Source: Bacillus albus
GTDB lineage: Bacteria; Bacillota; Bacilli; Bacillales; Bacillaceae_G
Assembly: GCF_001884185.1 (NCBI RefSeq)
Contig: NZ_MAOE01000094.1
Coordinates: 1-64,000 of the forward strand
Direction of reading: 5' to 3'
DNA: 64,000 bases
Part shown: positions 16,259 to 24,149 of the stretch, piece by piece
Position numbering within the stretch: position 1 is the stretch's first letter
Layout: each line of letters begins with the position of its first letter
Position numbers and translations under genes: made by a program
The notes under the pieces: model-generated
Database searches by the model: none
What the model saw: only the letters and a program-made list of their open reading frames with translations
Told to the model about the DNA's origin: nothing

Positions 16259-17176
16259 ATGAATATGGAGATGAAACATACTATGGGTCAACTAGGAGAC
16301 GCCGATTACGTTCCCGACACCGCCTTTTTATCCTTCCCAGCAGCTAAAACATTTCACTTAGAATTTATCATACAGTTGGTTGTTATTTTCATAGCTTCTA
16401 TTTTGTATGCAATTTCTATGAATATGTTCTTTATCCCGCATAACATGATTAGCGGTGGATTCGCTGGTGTAGGGATGATTATCGGTTATTTAATGCACTA
16501 CAATATCGGTGCACTTATCTTTTTACTAAACATTCCTCTTCTTATTTTAAGTCACTTTTACTTAGGCAAGAAGACAACCTTTTTAACAGCATACTTTGTA
16601 GCTGTATCATCGTTAGCGATGAACATTATCCCTGTACACCAAGTTTCAGACGATATTTTACTGTCCTCTGTATTCGGCGGTGTAATCTGCGGAGCAGCCT
16701 CAGGAATCATATTCCGATTTGCTTCTTCAACAGGTGGATTTGATGTTGTTGGATTAATTGTAGCGAAATATCGCGATGTTTCAATTGGAGCAATCATCTT
16801 CGGATTCAACTTAATCTTACTTGTTGTAGCAGGATTTATTTTTGGATGGGATATTACACTGTATACGTTAATCAGTCGATTTGTAGTCAGCAAAGTTATC
16901 GATGCTGTACATACAAAACACATTAAATTAACGATAATGACAATTACTGAAAAAGGCGAGGAAATAAAAAGCGCCCTACTACATCACGGCATACGTGGCG
17001 TGACAATGGTAGATGCTGTCGGCGGCTATACAAACCATAAGAAAAAAATGATTTACACTGTCGTGACTCGCTATGAGTTAGGCGAAATGAAACGTATTAT
17101 CCGTCAAGTGGATAACAAAGCATTCATGAACATTACTGAAACAGTTGAAATTGTCGGCCGTTTCAAACGCATATAA
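16259..17176 (+). CDS. YitT family membrane protein with DUF2179 domain
   Basis: Up to 305 aa. The N-terminal 200 residues contain about five or six membrane segments (FIIQLVVIFIASILYAISMN; NMISGGFAGVGMIIGYLM; SGIIFRFASSTGGFDVVGLI is the YitT signature). The last 90 residues are a soluble DUF2179 domain (TIMTITEKGEEIKSALL, then GVTMVDAVGGYTNHKKKMIY). Function unproven; thought to be a small-solute transporter with a ligand-sensing tail. The start is ambiguous: ATG 16259 has no ribosome binding site, while ATG 16283 follows TATGGAG by 12 nt. It is a single gene followed by a long hairpin. Confidence 0.88.
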   Translation: MNMEMKHTMGQLGDADYVPDTAFLSFPAAKTFHLEFIIQLVVIFIASILYAISMNMFFIPHNMISGGFAGVGMIIGYLMHYNIGALIFLLNIPLLILSHFYLGKKTTFLTAYFVAVSSLAMNIIPVHQVSDDILLSSVFGGVICGAASGIIFRFASSTGGFDVVGLIVAKYRDVSIGAIIFGFNLILLVVAGFIFGWDITLYTLISRFVVSKVIDAVHTKHIKLTIMTITEKGEEIKSALLHHGIRGVTMVDAVGGYTNHKKKMIYTVVTRYELGEMKRIIRQVDNKAFMNITETVEIVGRFKRI

Positions 17177-17192
17177 AAAAGGTTAATACATG

Positions 17193-17236
17193 AAAGGGCA
17201 TAACATATTAGTCATAAATAATATGTTATGCCCTTT
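17193..17236 (+). terminator. 18-bp stem-loop after the YitT gene
   Basis: AAAGGGCATAACATATTA and its perfect complement separated by 8 nt. The following T-run is weak (GTTATT), so it may act in both directions or as a stability element. Confidence 0.7.
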
Positions 17237-17286
17237 GTTATTCAACTAACGCACCCTTTAGCATAATAAAATTACTAAGTTTATTA

Positions 17287-17808
17287 CTACAAATCGGAGG
17301 ATAGCATTCCATATACAAAACTATCTGTCCATTCATTTTTATTCCAAAACTCTTGTATGAAATGGGCTTCCTTTCTCATGCCTATTCGTTCACACAATTT
17401 TTGTGAAGTTATATTACGTGCATCAAGATTAGCTTGTATACGATGTACATTACATTCATTAAATAATTTAAATACCAAACTACTTACTGCTTCTGTTGCC
17501 AAACCTCTCCCAGCTACTTCACTTGAAAAACTATAACCAATCTCAACAGTGTCTTTCATATTTGTGTACCATACGGATAAATCACCAACTACTTTAGTCT
17601 TGTATATAACTGCCAAACTTAATATTGATTCTTTAGTAAGTACATTGTTTGCTAACTTCTTATTAAATCTCTCCTGCATGTCTTCATGAGTCCACTTATT
17701 ATGTAATAGAAACTTACATGTATCATCATTATTATAAATAGCAAATACATCCTGTAAATCAGTCCTCTTAAAAGGTCTAATTATTAATCTTTCTGTTGTG
17801 ATTTCCAA
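17287..17808 (-). CDS. GNAT family N-acetyltransferase (RimJ/RimL type)
   Basis: 173 aa from TTG 17808, chosen because AAAGGAG lies 7 nt upstream; the frame is open to an ATG at 17829 that has no ribosome binding site. The protein begins LEITTERLIIRPFKRTDL, the classical RimJ/RimL-like start. The acetyl-CoA-binding motif is at EVAGRGLATEAVSSLVFK and the C-terminal ANLDARNITSQKLCERIGM is typical. It transfers acetyl from acetyl-CoA to an amino group of an unknown substrate (ribosomal protein, polyamine or antibiotic). No operon partners. Confidence 0.9.
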   Translation of the reverse strand: MEITTERLIIRPFKRTDLQDVFAIYNNDDTCKFLLHNKWTHEDMQERFNKKLANNVLTKESILSLAVIYKTKVVGDLSVWYTNMKDTVEIGYSFSSEVAGRGLATEAVSSLVFKLFNECNVHRIQANLDARNITSQKLCERIGMRKEAHFIQEFWNKNEWTDSFVYGMLSSDL

Positions 17809-18017
17809 GTTAGCTCTCCTTTCTTTCATTCATACTACAAAACATTTTATAGTATTTAAGTCCCCTTCTTATATCGCACCTTGATTACATATTTCATCAT
17901 AGTAAATGAAAATCCTTCTTCCACTAAACTGCGCCGTTAATGGTATTTCTTTGCGATTTTTATTTTTTACACTTATTACAAAATCAGATAATTCTATTAT
18001 TATGCCTGTAAATGTGT

Positions 18018-18175
18018 TATAATGAAAACAGACTCACAAAAAAAGAGTATATAGACTTGGAAGTTTCTCTTATTTTACAAGCAAAAAGAAACGAGCAGTC
18101 GGGTATATTTCAGACACCATACACGTAACGGTTTAAAAAACCGATCACTCTTCAATGATCTTTTTTATAAAAAGA
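18018..18175 (+). promoter_or_regulatory. Candidate structured leader with attenuator-like terminator
   Basis: A TATAAT at 18018-18023 is followed by 150 nt of non-coding leader. GACT (18054-18057) plus GTTTCT (18063-18068) pair with AGAAAC (18087-18092) plus AGTC (18097-18100), leaving an asymmetric internal loop. A CGGTTT/AAACCG hairpin and then GATCA/TGATC with six T (about 18140-18170) follow. TTGGAAGT (18057-18064) can instead pair with ACTTCCAA (18222-18229) just before the gene. I do not recognise a known riboswitch class. The stretch 17830-18017 upstream holds only promoter-like AT-rich sequence. Confidence 0.45.
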
Positions 18176-18258
18176 TACGTACAACTAAAACTCACTTCAA
18201 TATACTATACCTACCTTTTTGACTTCCAAATCATCTTATTACATAAGGAGATGAACAT

Positions 18259-18645
18259 ATGAATCAATATATACGATATACAATAGCTGTCCTGTTTGCT
18301 ATTATCGGCGGAACAATCTGCTTCTGGACAAACACTCAGCTTGGAGAGAATATCATTTTTAATGGAATCGAAACACTTGTAAGCGCTTCAATTTTAGGCG
18401 GATACATTTTCTTCCTCTTCAATCCAGAAGAAAATGCGCAAAAAACAATGTTATTAACAATGATCGGAATCGTTGGCGGATGTATTTCCTACTCAATGAC
18501 CAACTATACATTACCACTTCAATTAAGCTCAGCTTTCTTCCACGGTCTATGGACTTGGTTCATTGCATTCTGCTTAGCAGACGTATTTAATCTACTACAA
18601 GACAATGAAGAAGATAGCGGTCGCCAAATTGAAAGTAACTCTTAA
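18259..18645 (+). CDS. Four-helix membrane protein, unknown function
   Basis: 128 aa with four strong membrane segments: residues about 5-24 (YTIAVLFAIIGGTICFW), 38-57 (ETLVSASILGGYIFFLF), 68-88 and 95-115. The tail is short and acidic (DNEEDSGRQIESNS). It does not match a family I recognise. ATG 18259 follows AAGGAGATGAACAT. The unusually long, structured 5' leader with its own terminator suggests that this protein is expressed conditionally, and the regulated trait may hint at its function. Followed by a clear terminator. Confidence 0.75.
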   Translation: MNQYIRYTIAVLFAIIGGTICFWTNTQLGENIIFNGIETLVSASILGGYIFFLFNPEENAQKTMLLTMIGIVGGCISYSMTNYTLPLQLSSAFFHGLWTWFIAFCLADVFNLLQDNEEDSGRQIESNS

Positions 18646-18669
18646 GCTGGAAGAGATTCTTCCAGCTTT
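18644..18669 (+). terminator. Terminator of the four-helix membrane protein gene
   Basis: AAGCTGGAAGA / TCTTCCAGCTT with a 3-nt loop and T-run, starting at the stop codon. Confidence 0.88.
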
Positions 18670-18702
18670 TTTATGTTGGTTTGCATACCCCGGCACTACA
18701 AT

Positions 18703-18734
18703 AAAAAGAAGCTACCCAACGGCAACTTCTTTTC
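18703..18734 (-). terminator. Terminator of the small membrane protein gene at 18893
   Basis: AAAAGAAG / CTTCTTTT stem with extra pairing inside and a T-run on the minus strand. It places repeat locus B inside the 3' UTR of that small gene. Confidence 0.6.
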
Positions 18735-18760
18735 CACATACCCCTCTTCGTATTCACTAA

Positions 18761-18874
18761 AATATATCAACGATTTTTCAAATATATCGATCGTTTCTCC
18801 ACTTATATCAACGATTTTTTCATTATATCAACGATTCGGCACAAGATATCGATTTAACGACAATCTTCGACAAT
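18761..18874 (+). repeat. Repeat locus B: four 20-22 bp units plus 31-nt cap
   Basis: Units at 18761, 18781, 18802 and 18822 have the pattern AATATATCAACGATTTTTCA with variation, followed by the cap 18844-18874 (AGATATCGATTTAACGACAA, then 11 more ending CGACAAT). It lies between two minus-strand features: the stop of the 46-aa membrane protein and its terminator. Confidence 0.82.
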
Positions 18875-18892
18875 CGAAACGTACAACATACC

Positions 18893-19033
18893 CTATCCCC
18901 CAAGCAACTTACTGCCGAACTCTACGATTAAAAAGATAATTAATAGGATCGCGAGTATCTTTAATGCTACATATGCCACTTTAAAAACAACATAAATGAG
19001 CAAGACTATCAAAATAATTGATAAGATTTCCAT
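18893..19033 (-). CDS. Small hydrophobic membrane protein
   Basis: 46 aa, nearly all hydrophobic (MEILSIILIVLLIYVVFKVA at the N-terminus), likely two short or one long membrane helix, ending GSKLLGG. A near-perfect ribosome binding site (GGAGG, 8 nt before ATG 19033) supports translation. No family recognised; it resembles small membrane peptides of toxin or stress-response type only in composition. Its transcript would contain repeat locus B before the terminator. Confidence 0.68.
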   Translation of the reverse strand: MEILSIILIVLLIYVVFKVAYVALKILAILLIIFLIVEFGSKLLGG

Positions 19034-19113
19034 ATTTACTTCCTCCAAGCTGTGCTCTTCTTATCTTATTTTACTCACCCTAGGCTGTTTATGGAACGGC
19101 ATAAGACGACATA

Positions 19114-19150
19114 TAAAAAAGAGGATACCTCACCCATCGTAAGATACCCT
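19114..19150 (-). terminator. Terminator overlapping the 3' end of the M50 protease gene
   Basis: GAGGGTATC / GGTATCCTC with G-T pairs, then six T on the minus strand; the 5' arm is inside the last codons of the gene. Confidence 0.65.
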
Positions 19151-20212
19151 CTCTTTCAGCTGCTCAAACCATTCTCTCTCTAATTGTAAATATCCCATCT
19201 CACTCTTCTCAGCGCTCTTTAATTCTTTATCAGCTTTCTTCATATAAGTACGGGACGCTTCCATATTGCCCTCTAAATATTTAATAATCCCTTGTGTACG
19301 GTAATATCCGGTTAGATCCATTTTTGTAATGGCCTTTGCATGCTCCTTTGCTTCTTGCAAAGAAAGACTATCCATCTCATAAAGGGCTTTATATAAAAGG
19401 TACCAACTATGAAAACTACTAACGAAAAACTTATTTTCTTTCGTTACAGGAAGTTGAACAATTTGTTTTATATACGGTATCGCTCTTTCCATTCCCTCTT
19501 GATCCGCACGAGCAAAAAAGACAAGCATAAGTCTACTCATTATCTCTCTTATCTCTTTATTCTCTTTTATTTTCTCCTCACTAAGTTCTACTAATCTTTC
19601 ATCCCAATCTTTCGGTCTTTTATAATTAAATAACTCACTCGATATTTGAATCTCATATAAATGATTTCTAGCTCTTTCATCATCTTTAATTAAAATAAGA
19701 AATTGCATCCCATCACTCATAAGTGTTCCTTTTATCGGCACAATTGTAACCGCAAAGATTGCAAAATGGAAAAAGGAAAAATATAAAAGATATTGATAAT
19801 AACTTACCATGTATATGTAACCGGAAGTAATACCAAATAGTAAACTCGTAATCGGTCCACCTAAAGTGAGCCAAGCCCATTTTTTCGAAAGATTTGGTGT
19901 CTCTATAGAAGGTGGTACTAGTGTTGCAACGCCTCCAAAGTACGCCCATAATTTATTTTCTCGAATGCGTAATTTTCCTTTTTCTTTTTGAATAGTAATG
20001 GGTCCTACTGTCATAAATTTAAATGTCAAACCACCTATTACACCAAATACTACATGTCCTAGCTCATGAATGGCTAACACTAACAATGCAATTCCAACTA
20101 TTGCCCATAAGTTTAAAATTACTTCTAATTTCTCAGTTCGAATTACTACGTATAAAATGGACAGAACTAACGCCGCGGTCATAGAACCAGCTGGCCTTCT
20201 TAAAATATCCAC
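19130..20212 (-). CDS. M50 family membrane metallopeptidase with helical C-terminal domain
   Basis: 360 aa. The first half is a site-2-protease-like membrane core: zinc motif HELGH (in LVLAIHELGHVVFGVIGGLT, about residue 49) and the distal motif with conserved Asp-Gly (TIVPIKGTLMSDGMQFLI, about residue 160). About five membrane segments. The second half (residues 190-360) is soluble, alpha-helical and TPR-like (YYRTQGIIKYLEGNMEASRT). Such enzymes cut substrates within or at the membrane, for example anti-sigma factors or peptide pheromones. It is third in an operon XRE - DUF3169 - M50, with a 12-nt gap to DUF3169. Substrate unknown. Confidence 0.85.
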   Translation of the reverse strand: MDILRRPAGSMTAALVLSILYVVIRTEKLEVILNLWAIVGIALLVLAIHELGHVVFGVIGGLTFKFMTVGPITIQKEKGKLRIRENKLWAYFGGVATLVPPSIETPNLSKKWAWLTLGGPITSLLFGITSGYIYMVSYYQYLLYFSFFHFAIFAVTIVPIKGTLMSDGMQFLILIKDDERARNHLYEIQISSELFNYKRPKDWDERLVELSEEKIKENKEIREIMSRLMLVFFARADQEGMERAIPYIKQIVQLPVTKENKFFVSSFHSWYLLYKALYEMDSLSLQEAKEHAKAITKMDLTGYYRTQGIIKYLEGNMEASRTYMKKADKELKSAEKSEMGYLQLEREWFEQLKERVSYDG

Positions 20213-20224
20213 CTTTTTCTCCCC

Positions 20225-20935
20225 TTAATAAATCATTTTTCTCTGCATTTCGTACATGAATTTTCCGAGATGCAATATCCAAATAAATGAGATTAAGCCA
20301 ATTAATACAAAGTCGATATCACTAGCCGCCGTATATATAACGGCAGCCCACCATACATATGCCAATATTGTATTCGTAAATTCATACGCTTTATATCCAG
20401 CCTCATGCACAATGTGCTTTAATCCTTCATCTGCGTTTTTCGTCCACATTTTCATAGATTCCATATATGTTACACCTTGTTCAGGATATAACTTATTATA
20501 ACGATTTTTTATTATGAGCCCGCTAATCACTACAATAGTTAAACAAACAATAGAAGCTACTAAATTCCACACTGCAAATGAAACATTTGTATCCTGCAAC
20601 AGTGCACGTCTACATGCAATAACTGCATATACAAACCATGCCTGCGTAACTATATCACCTACACGTAAATACATACTTATAATGCCTAATTTTCTGCCTT
20701 GTACACTCTCTTCTTCATCGCGTGCCTCAGCTAACATACGTGTATTCTTCCAAGTGTAGTACATCATTAAGATTCCAAAAATGGTGCATACACCTATAAA
20801 TGTATTAGATGATAAATTTCTCGGTTCATCCGAGAGTAAATCTAAAGCTATATAAGATGTTAAAAAGCCACCCATCATACTTAATGCCATTTTCCCCACA
20901 AAATCAAATTGTTTTTTTCGTTTACTCTTCATCAT
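20225..20935 (-). CDS. DUF3169 family membrane protein
   Basis: 236 aa with six predicted membrane segments, including VGKMALSMMGGFLTSYIALD, TFIGVCTIFGILMMYYTW and FVLIGLISFIWILHLG. It fits DUF3169, a family of Firmicute membrane proteins usually coded directly after a small XRE regulator, as here. The start overlaps the XRE gene by 14 nt, so translation is coupled. Function unknown; by context it may be an immunity or sensory component regulated with the M50 protease downstream. Confidence 0.82.
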   Translation of the reverse strand: MMKSKRKKQFDFVGKMALSMMGGFLTSYIALDLLSDEPRNLSSNTFIGVCTIFGILMMYYTWKNTRMLAEARDEEESVQGRKLGIISMYLRVGDIVTQAWFVYAVIACRRALLQDTNVSFAVWNLVASIVCLTIVVISGLIIKNRYNKLYPEQGVTYMESMKMWTKNADEGLKHIVHEAGYKAYEFTNTILAYVWWAAVIYTAASDIDFVLIGLISFIWILHLGKFMYEMQRKMIY

Positions 20936-21143
20936 CCTCTTCCCCCTCCACTAACTCAAATATTTCCTCCACCGGTACATTGAAAATTTGTGCGATTTTT
21001 AGCGACAATACAATAGATGGTGCATAATCCCCGCGCTCAATTAAACTAATCGTTTGTCTTGATGATCCAATCGCTTTCCCTAAATCCCCTTGTGATAAAC
21101 GATACTTTGCTCGCAATTCCCTCACTCGATTTTGAAGCTTCAT
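20922..21143 (-). CDS. XRE family helix-turn-helix regulator
   Basis: 73 aa from ATG 21143 (behind AGAGGGAAGAC; the upstream ATG 21161 has no ribosome binding site). A compact Cro/C1-type HTH covers residues 4-58: VRELRAKYRLSQGDLGKAIG, then SSRQTISLIERGDYAPSI. It is followed by a short acidic tail (ELVEGEEDDEE). It is the YozG/SinR-like minimal regulator usually paired with DUF3169 or DUF2975 membrane proteins. It is first in the operon and faces a very long palindrome 44 bp upstream, most simply its own operator. Confidence 0.92.
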   Translation of the reverse strand: MKLQNRVRELRAKYRLSQGDLGKAIGSSRQTISLIERGDYAPSIVLSLKIAQIFNVPVEEIFELVEGEEDDEE

Positions 21144-21186
21144 GTCTTCCCTCTTTTTCATTTATTTAATTAAAATTGTAAATAAT

Positions 21187-21247
21187 ATCCTTATTTTTGT
21201 CAATTATAATTGTCATTACGACTATGATAATTGACAAAAATAAGGAT
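21187..21247. promoter_or_regulatory. 61-bp dyad between the XRE operon and a divergent membrane gene
   Basis: Perfect 21-bp arms (21187-21207, ATCCTTATTTTTGTCAATTA plus T; and 21227-21247) surround a 19-nt centre that itself continues the symmetry in part. It sits in the intergenic region shared by the XRE gene and the plus-strand membrane gene, so it probably controls both. Confidence 0.8.
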
Positions 21248-21307
21248 GTATTATGACGGAAATAACCTATATAATGAATGTGAAATATGAAACAAGGGAA
21301 GTGACAT

Positions 21308-22093
21308 ATGAATAAAACATCTACCTTTTCCTACATTCTTACTAAGCTTACAGCTACTTTATTATTACTTATTAGCACACTTCTCTTAATAACTAGTCAA
21401 CCAACACTATATAGTTTCTTAACTGGATTACGAGAACTACTATATGTTCCCTTTGTTCCTATTCTTGCGGCATATGCAATTTTTTGTTCTATTTGCATCG
21501 ATAATTTGAGCTTACACACTTATACACGACTAAAGACATTATGCCTTTATATTTTTTGCGGTTATTTATTTTTTCTTCCACTCCTACTATTTAAAGAAGC
21601 TGATCTAATAGAGTTTTTGTTTCTCGGATCAATTGGAGCAATATGTTCTCTTTTTTTCTATTTATGTACAGTTATAGCAACAAAACTTAAGTGGATACAA
21701 TATGTCATGCCAGGCATTATGCTTATTATATTTATCACAATCAACTTTATCGATTTAGAAAGGATTGGAACATCAAAAGAACAATGGGTCGAAACAAAAA
21801 CAGAAAACTCTTTTGAAGCATCTTTTCAACATTTTAGTGGTGAACATAAAGTCCCCATTGAACTAAAACGAGGAGATATATTAGAATTCACCATTGAATC
21901 ACGCACTGAAAATCCAGATGGCTACATAGGGGACATCAAAATGGCTAGTGAATTTCAAGAGGAAGAAAATTATTTAGCTTCAGTCGGCCCTGATACGTAT
22001 CATTTCGCAGCAATTAAGACCGGAACTTATTACATTATAGTTAGCGGAAACCAATTAAAAGGAAAATTAAAAATAAACTGGAACATAAAATAA
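21308..22093 (+). CDS. Membrane protein with extracytoplasmic beta domain, unknown function
   Basis: 261 aa. Five membrane segments lie in the first 165 residues (ATLLLLISTLLLITSQPTL; VPFVPILAAYAIFCSICI; LCLYIFCGYLFFLPLLLF; FLFLGSIGAICSLFFYL; GIMLIIFITINFID). A soluble C-terminal domain (about 165-261) is rich in beta strands (VPIELKRGDILEFTIESRTE, then HFAAIKTGTYYIIVSGNQ), recalling GOLD or jelly-roll folds. No family recognised. Start ATG 21308 follows AAGGGAAGTGACAT. It is divergent from the XRE/DUF3169/M50 operon across a shared dyad, so it is a likely functional partner. Confidence 0.72.
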   Translation: MNKTSTFSYILTKLTATLLLLISTLLLITSQPTLYSFLTGLRELLYVPFVPILAAYAIFCSICIDNLSLHTYTRLKTLCLYIFCGYLFFLPLLLFKEADLIEFLFLGSIGAICSLFFYLCTVIATKLKWIQYVMPGIMLIIFITINFIDLERIGTSKEQWVETKTENSFEASFQHFSGEHKVPIELKRGDILEFTIESRTENPDGYIGDIKMASEFQEEENYLASVGPDTYHFAAIKTGTYYIIVSGNQLKGKLKINWNIK

Positions 22094-22096
22094 AAA

Positions 22097-22119
22097 AGGC
22101 AGTGCGTCCGCACTGCCTT
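22097..22119. terminator. Convergent terminator
   Basis: AAGGCAGTGCG / CGCACTGCCTT, loop TC, with a T-run on the minus strand (for the dedA gene). Confidence 0.85.
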
Positions 22120-22149
22120 ACTATATTTTGACATAGAATGGATTTCATA

Positions 22150-22764
22150 TTAACTTGCGTTTTGTAATAATACTCGTTTTAACTGTTTGCGGAAACGAAC
22201 TCCTAACGTAATAGCTACAATTACAATTACTCCAAAAATGATTTTACCGATGTGACCTTCTAGCACTCCAAAAATATCATGTAAGTTTCCACCTAACCAG
22301 TAACCACCGATTAAGAAGAATGATACCCAAAATAGAGCACCTGAGTAAATTGTAATCGCAAAGCGGCGGAATGGTAAGTTAATAATTCCTGCAAAATATC
22401 CTGTAAAATGGCGTACACCAGGAATAAAGAAACCGATAAAAATCAGGAAGTATCCATACTTATCAAACCACATTCTTGTTAAGTCGATTTTTCTTTGTGT
22501 TAAAAATACGTATTTCCCATACTTTTGAACAAAGGGCATACCTAATTTATTTCCTAAAAAGTATTGAATTGTCATTCCTACACTTGTCCCAATAAAGGAT
22601 AGAATAATTAAAATCGGTAAACTTAAATCACCCTTATGTGCTAAAAATCCCGCATATGCTAACGTTGGCTCTCCCGGAAACGGAAGTGCAATATATTCTA
22701 ACAGCAAACCAACAAGTACAACATAGTACCCGTATTGCTGAAATAATTCATGAATCCATTCCAT
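22150..22764 (-). CDS. DedA family membrane protein
   Basis: 204 aa from ATG 22764 (AAGGAGAGATGAC); the frame is open further upstream without a ribosome binding site. DedA family motifs are present: early EYIALPFPGEPTLAYAGFLA with the membrane-embedded acidic residue, then GFFIPGVRHFTGYFAGI matching the conserved F-x-PGVR loop. Several membrane segments. DedA proteins are proton-dependent lipid flippases (undecaprenyl phosphate or phospholipid) important for envelope homeostasis and cationic peptide resistance. Which lipid is moved is not known here. A second family member lies at 38679. Confidence 0.92.
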   Translation of the reverse strand: MEWIHELFQQYGYYVVLVGLLLEYIALPFPGEPTLAYAGFLAHKGDLSLPILIILSFIGTSVGMTIQYFLGNKLGMPFVQKYGKYVFLTQRKIDLTRMWFDKYGYFLIFIGFFIPGVRHFTGYFAGIINLPFRRFAITIYSGALFWVSFFLIGGYWLGGNLHDIFGVLEGHIGKIIFGVIVIVAITLGVRFRKQLKRVLLQNAS

Positions 22765-23167
22765 GTCATCTCTCCTTTCAATCACGTGCAACTTCTTACT
22801 AATATTGTATAAAAAAATTGTCGAAATAACTATCACAATAGCTTACATTTTTATTACATTTTTGTAAGGCTCACACTAAACTTTTACGTTCATTATTTAC
22901 TCTCATTTTAAAATAATTTAATAAGTATATACTGTGAGAAATTCGGGTCTTAACATGCATTTTTATCCAGTTTTTAACACTTTAAAATCACCTTATTTTG
23001 TTCTCAATAAAAAACCACCACAAACTCATACTAACTTCATATTAGCTTCATATACGTATTGTAAGATTATATCGGAATTTGTTGAAAAATTTAACCAATA
23101 TATGACTAAGCATTAAATTGAATAAATATAAGTCGTTTTTCGAAATTGAAAAAAGGGTGAATAAGAA
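22765..23167. other. Gene-free AT-rich interval
   Basis: About 400 bp. It contains a CTTACA...TGTAAG dyad (around 22842-22868) and two TTCATAT direct repeats about 13 bp apart (around 23036-23055). A 60-codon plus-strand ORF at 22934 has no ribosome binding site or recognisable product. I see no convincing gene here. Confidence 0.5.
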
Positions 23168-23611
23168 ATGGAAGCTTATAAAATGCACGATTTTATTAAT
23201 ACAAATGTTGAATCTCATCAAAATGAAACCGTTTTTAATTTACACATATGTGAAACAAATGAATTTGACGTAAGTTTAACAAAATCTACAACACTGTCTT
23301 TTATCGTTTCAAAAAAGAACATTAAAATCGTTACGAAAAAATGGATTAATTCAAATCAAGAAAGCATGATTGGCAAAAGTTACATCATTCCAACGAAAGC
23401 TTTCCACTACTTCTTACCAGTTATTTCTGAAACTGAAGATGAACTAAATATTCAAGTGCAAAGTTTTGGACTACATGGTGAACTTTTACTAAATGAAAGA
23501 TTACTCATTGATAAAAACAACAAACACAATCCAAAGATTACTACCTTCTTTGAAACATTAGATGAAAATGTAAATAAAGTATTAAGAGGTTTGCAAATTC
23601 ATTGTATGTAA
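23168..23611 (+). CDS. Hypothetical cytosolic protein
   Basis: 147 aa, ATG 23168 behind AAAAGGGTGAATAAGAA; an internal ATG (23183) is an alternative. No signal peptide or membrane segment. It is mixed alpha/beta with strands such as TLSFIVSKKNIKIVTKKWIN and a helical end (FETLDENVNKVLRGLQIHCM). I do not recognise the family. The gene ends 30 nt before the L,D-transpeptidase start and probably shares its transcript, so it may be linked to envelope function, but nothing in the sequence proves this. Confidence 0.65.
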   Translation: MEAYKMHDFINTNVESHQNETVFNLHICETNEFDVSLTKSTTLSFIVSKKNIKIVTKKWINSNQESMIGKSYIIPTKAFHYFLPVISETEDELNIQVQSFGLHGELLLNERLLIDKNNKHNPKITTFFETLDENVNKVLRGLQIHCM

Positions 23612-23641
23612 GACTATTACAATAGCAAAAAGGAGAATATA

Positions 23642-24103
23642 ATGAAAAAACTATTATTAAGCGCACTATTATCATTAGGATTTTTAACTATTCCATTCAC
23701 AAATGCTGAGGCAGCTACACCGAACGCTCAACTAATTGTAAACACGCAGTTAAATAAAATGGATTATTATCAAAATGGAACATTCATAAAAAGTTTTACT
23801 GTCGCTACTGGTAAAGCAACTACTCCTACACCTAAAGGCACTTTCCAAATCGTTAATAAAATTAAAAATCGTCCTTATTATACAGGCAAAATTAAAGGCG
23901 GAGATCCACGTAATCCACTTGGTGACCGTTGGCTCGGACTAAACATGGCAGGAACTTACGGAACAACTTATGCGATTCATGGTACGAACAATAATCAGGC
24001 AATCGGCAAATGGACAACACTAGGTTGTATTCGTATGTATAACAATGATATACACTGGTTATTTGAGCGTATTCCCCAGCAGGCTACTGTCACTGTAAAA
24101 TAA
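23642..24103 (+). CDS. Secreted L,D-transpeptidase (YkuD domain)
   Basis: 153 aa with a signal peptide (KKLLLSALLSLGFLTIPFTN, cleaved near AEA). The rest is a single YkuD domain. Catalytic motif: His in YAIHGTNN, then the nucleophile in TTLGCIRMYN; the usual S-x-G-C is T-x-G-C here. It links or modifies peptidoglycan through L,D-bonds outside the membrane, replacing the reaction done by D,D-transpeptidases. It lacks a LysM domain, unlike B. subtilis YkuD, so it relies on direct wall contact. ATG 23642 follows AAAAAGGAGAATATA. Confidence 0.92.
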   Translation: MKKLLLSALLSLGFLTIPFTNAEAATPNAQLIVNTQLNKMDYYQNGTFIKSFTVATGKATTPTPKGTFQIVNKIKNRPYYTGKIKGGDPRNPLGDRWLGLNMAGTYGTTYAIHGTNNNQAIGKWTTLGCIRMYNNDIHWLFERIPQQATVTVK

Positions 24104-24125
24104 CCTATCAACACGATTTACGTGT

Positions 24126-24149
24126 AGCCAAGAATTTTATGTCTTGGCT
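24126..24149 (+). terminator. Terminator of the L,D-transpeptidase gene
   Basis: AGCCAAGA / TCTTGGCT with T-rich tail. The following 24150-24467 holds only AT-rich promoter sequence for the response regulator; no gene seen. Confidence 0.75.

Noticed and set aside
18673-18939. 88-codon plus-strand ORF
   Set aside because: It is made mostly of the intergenic repeat locus B and lacks a ribosome binding site.
22934-23116. 60-codon plus-strand ORF
   Set aside because: No ribosome binding site, unusual composition, no recognisable product.
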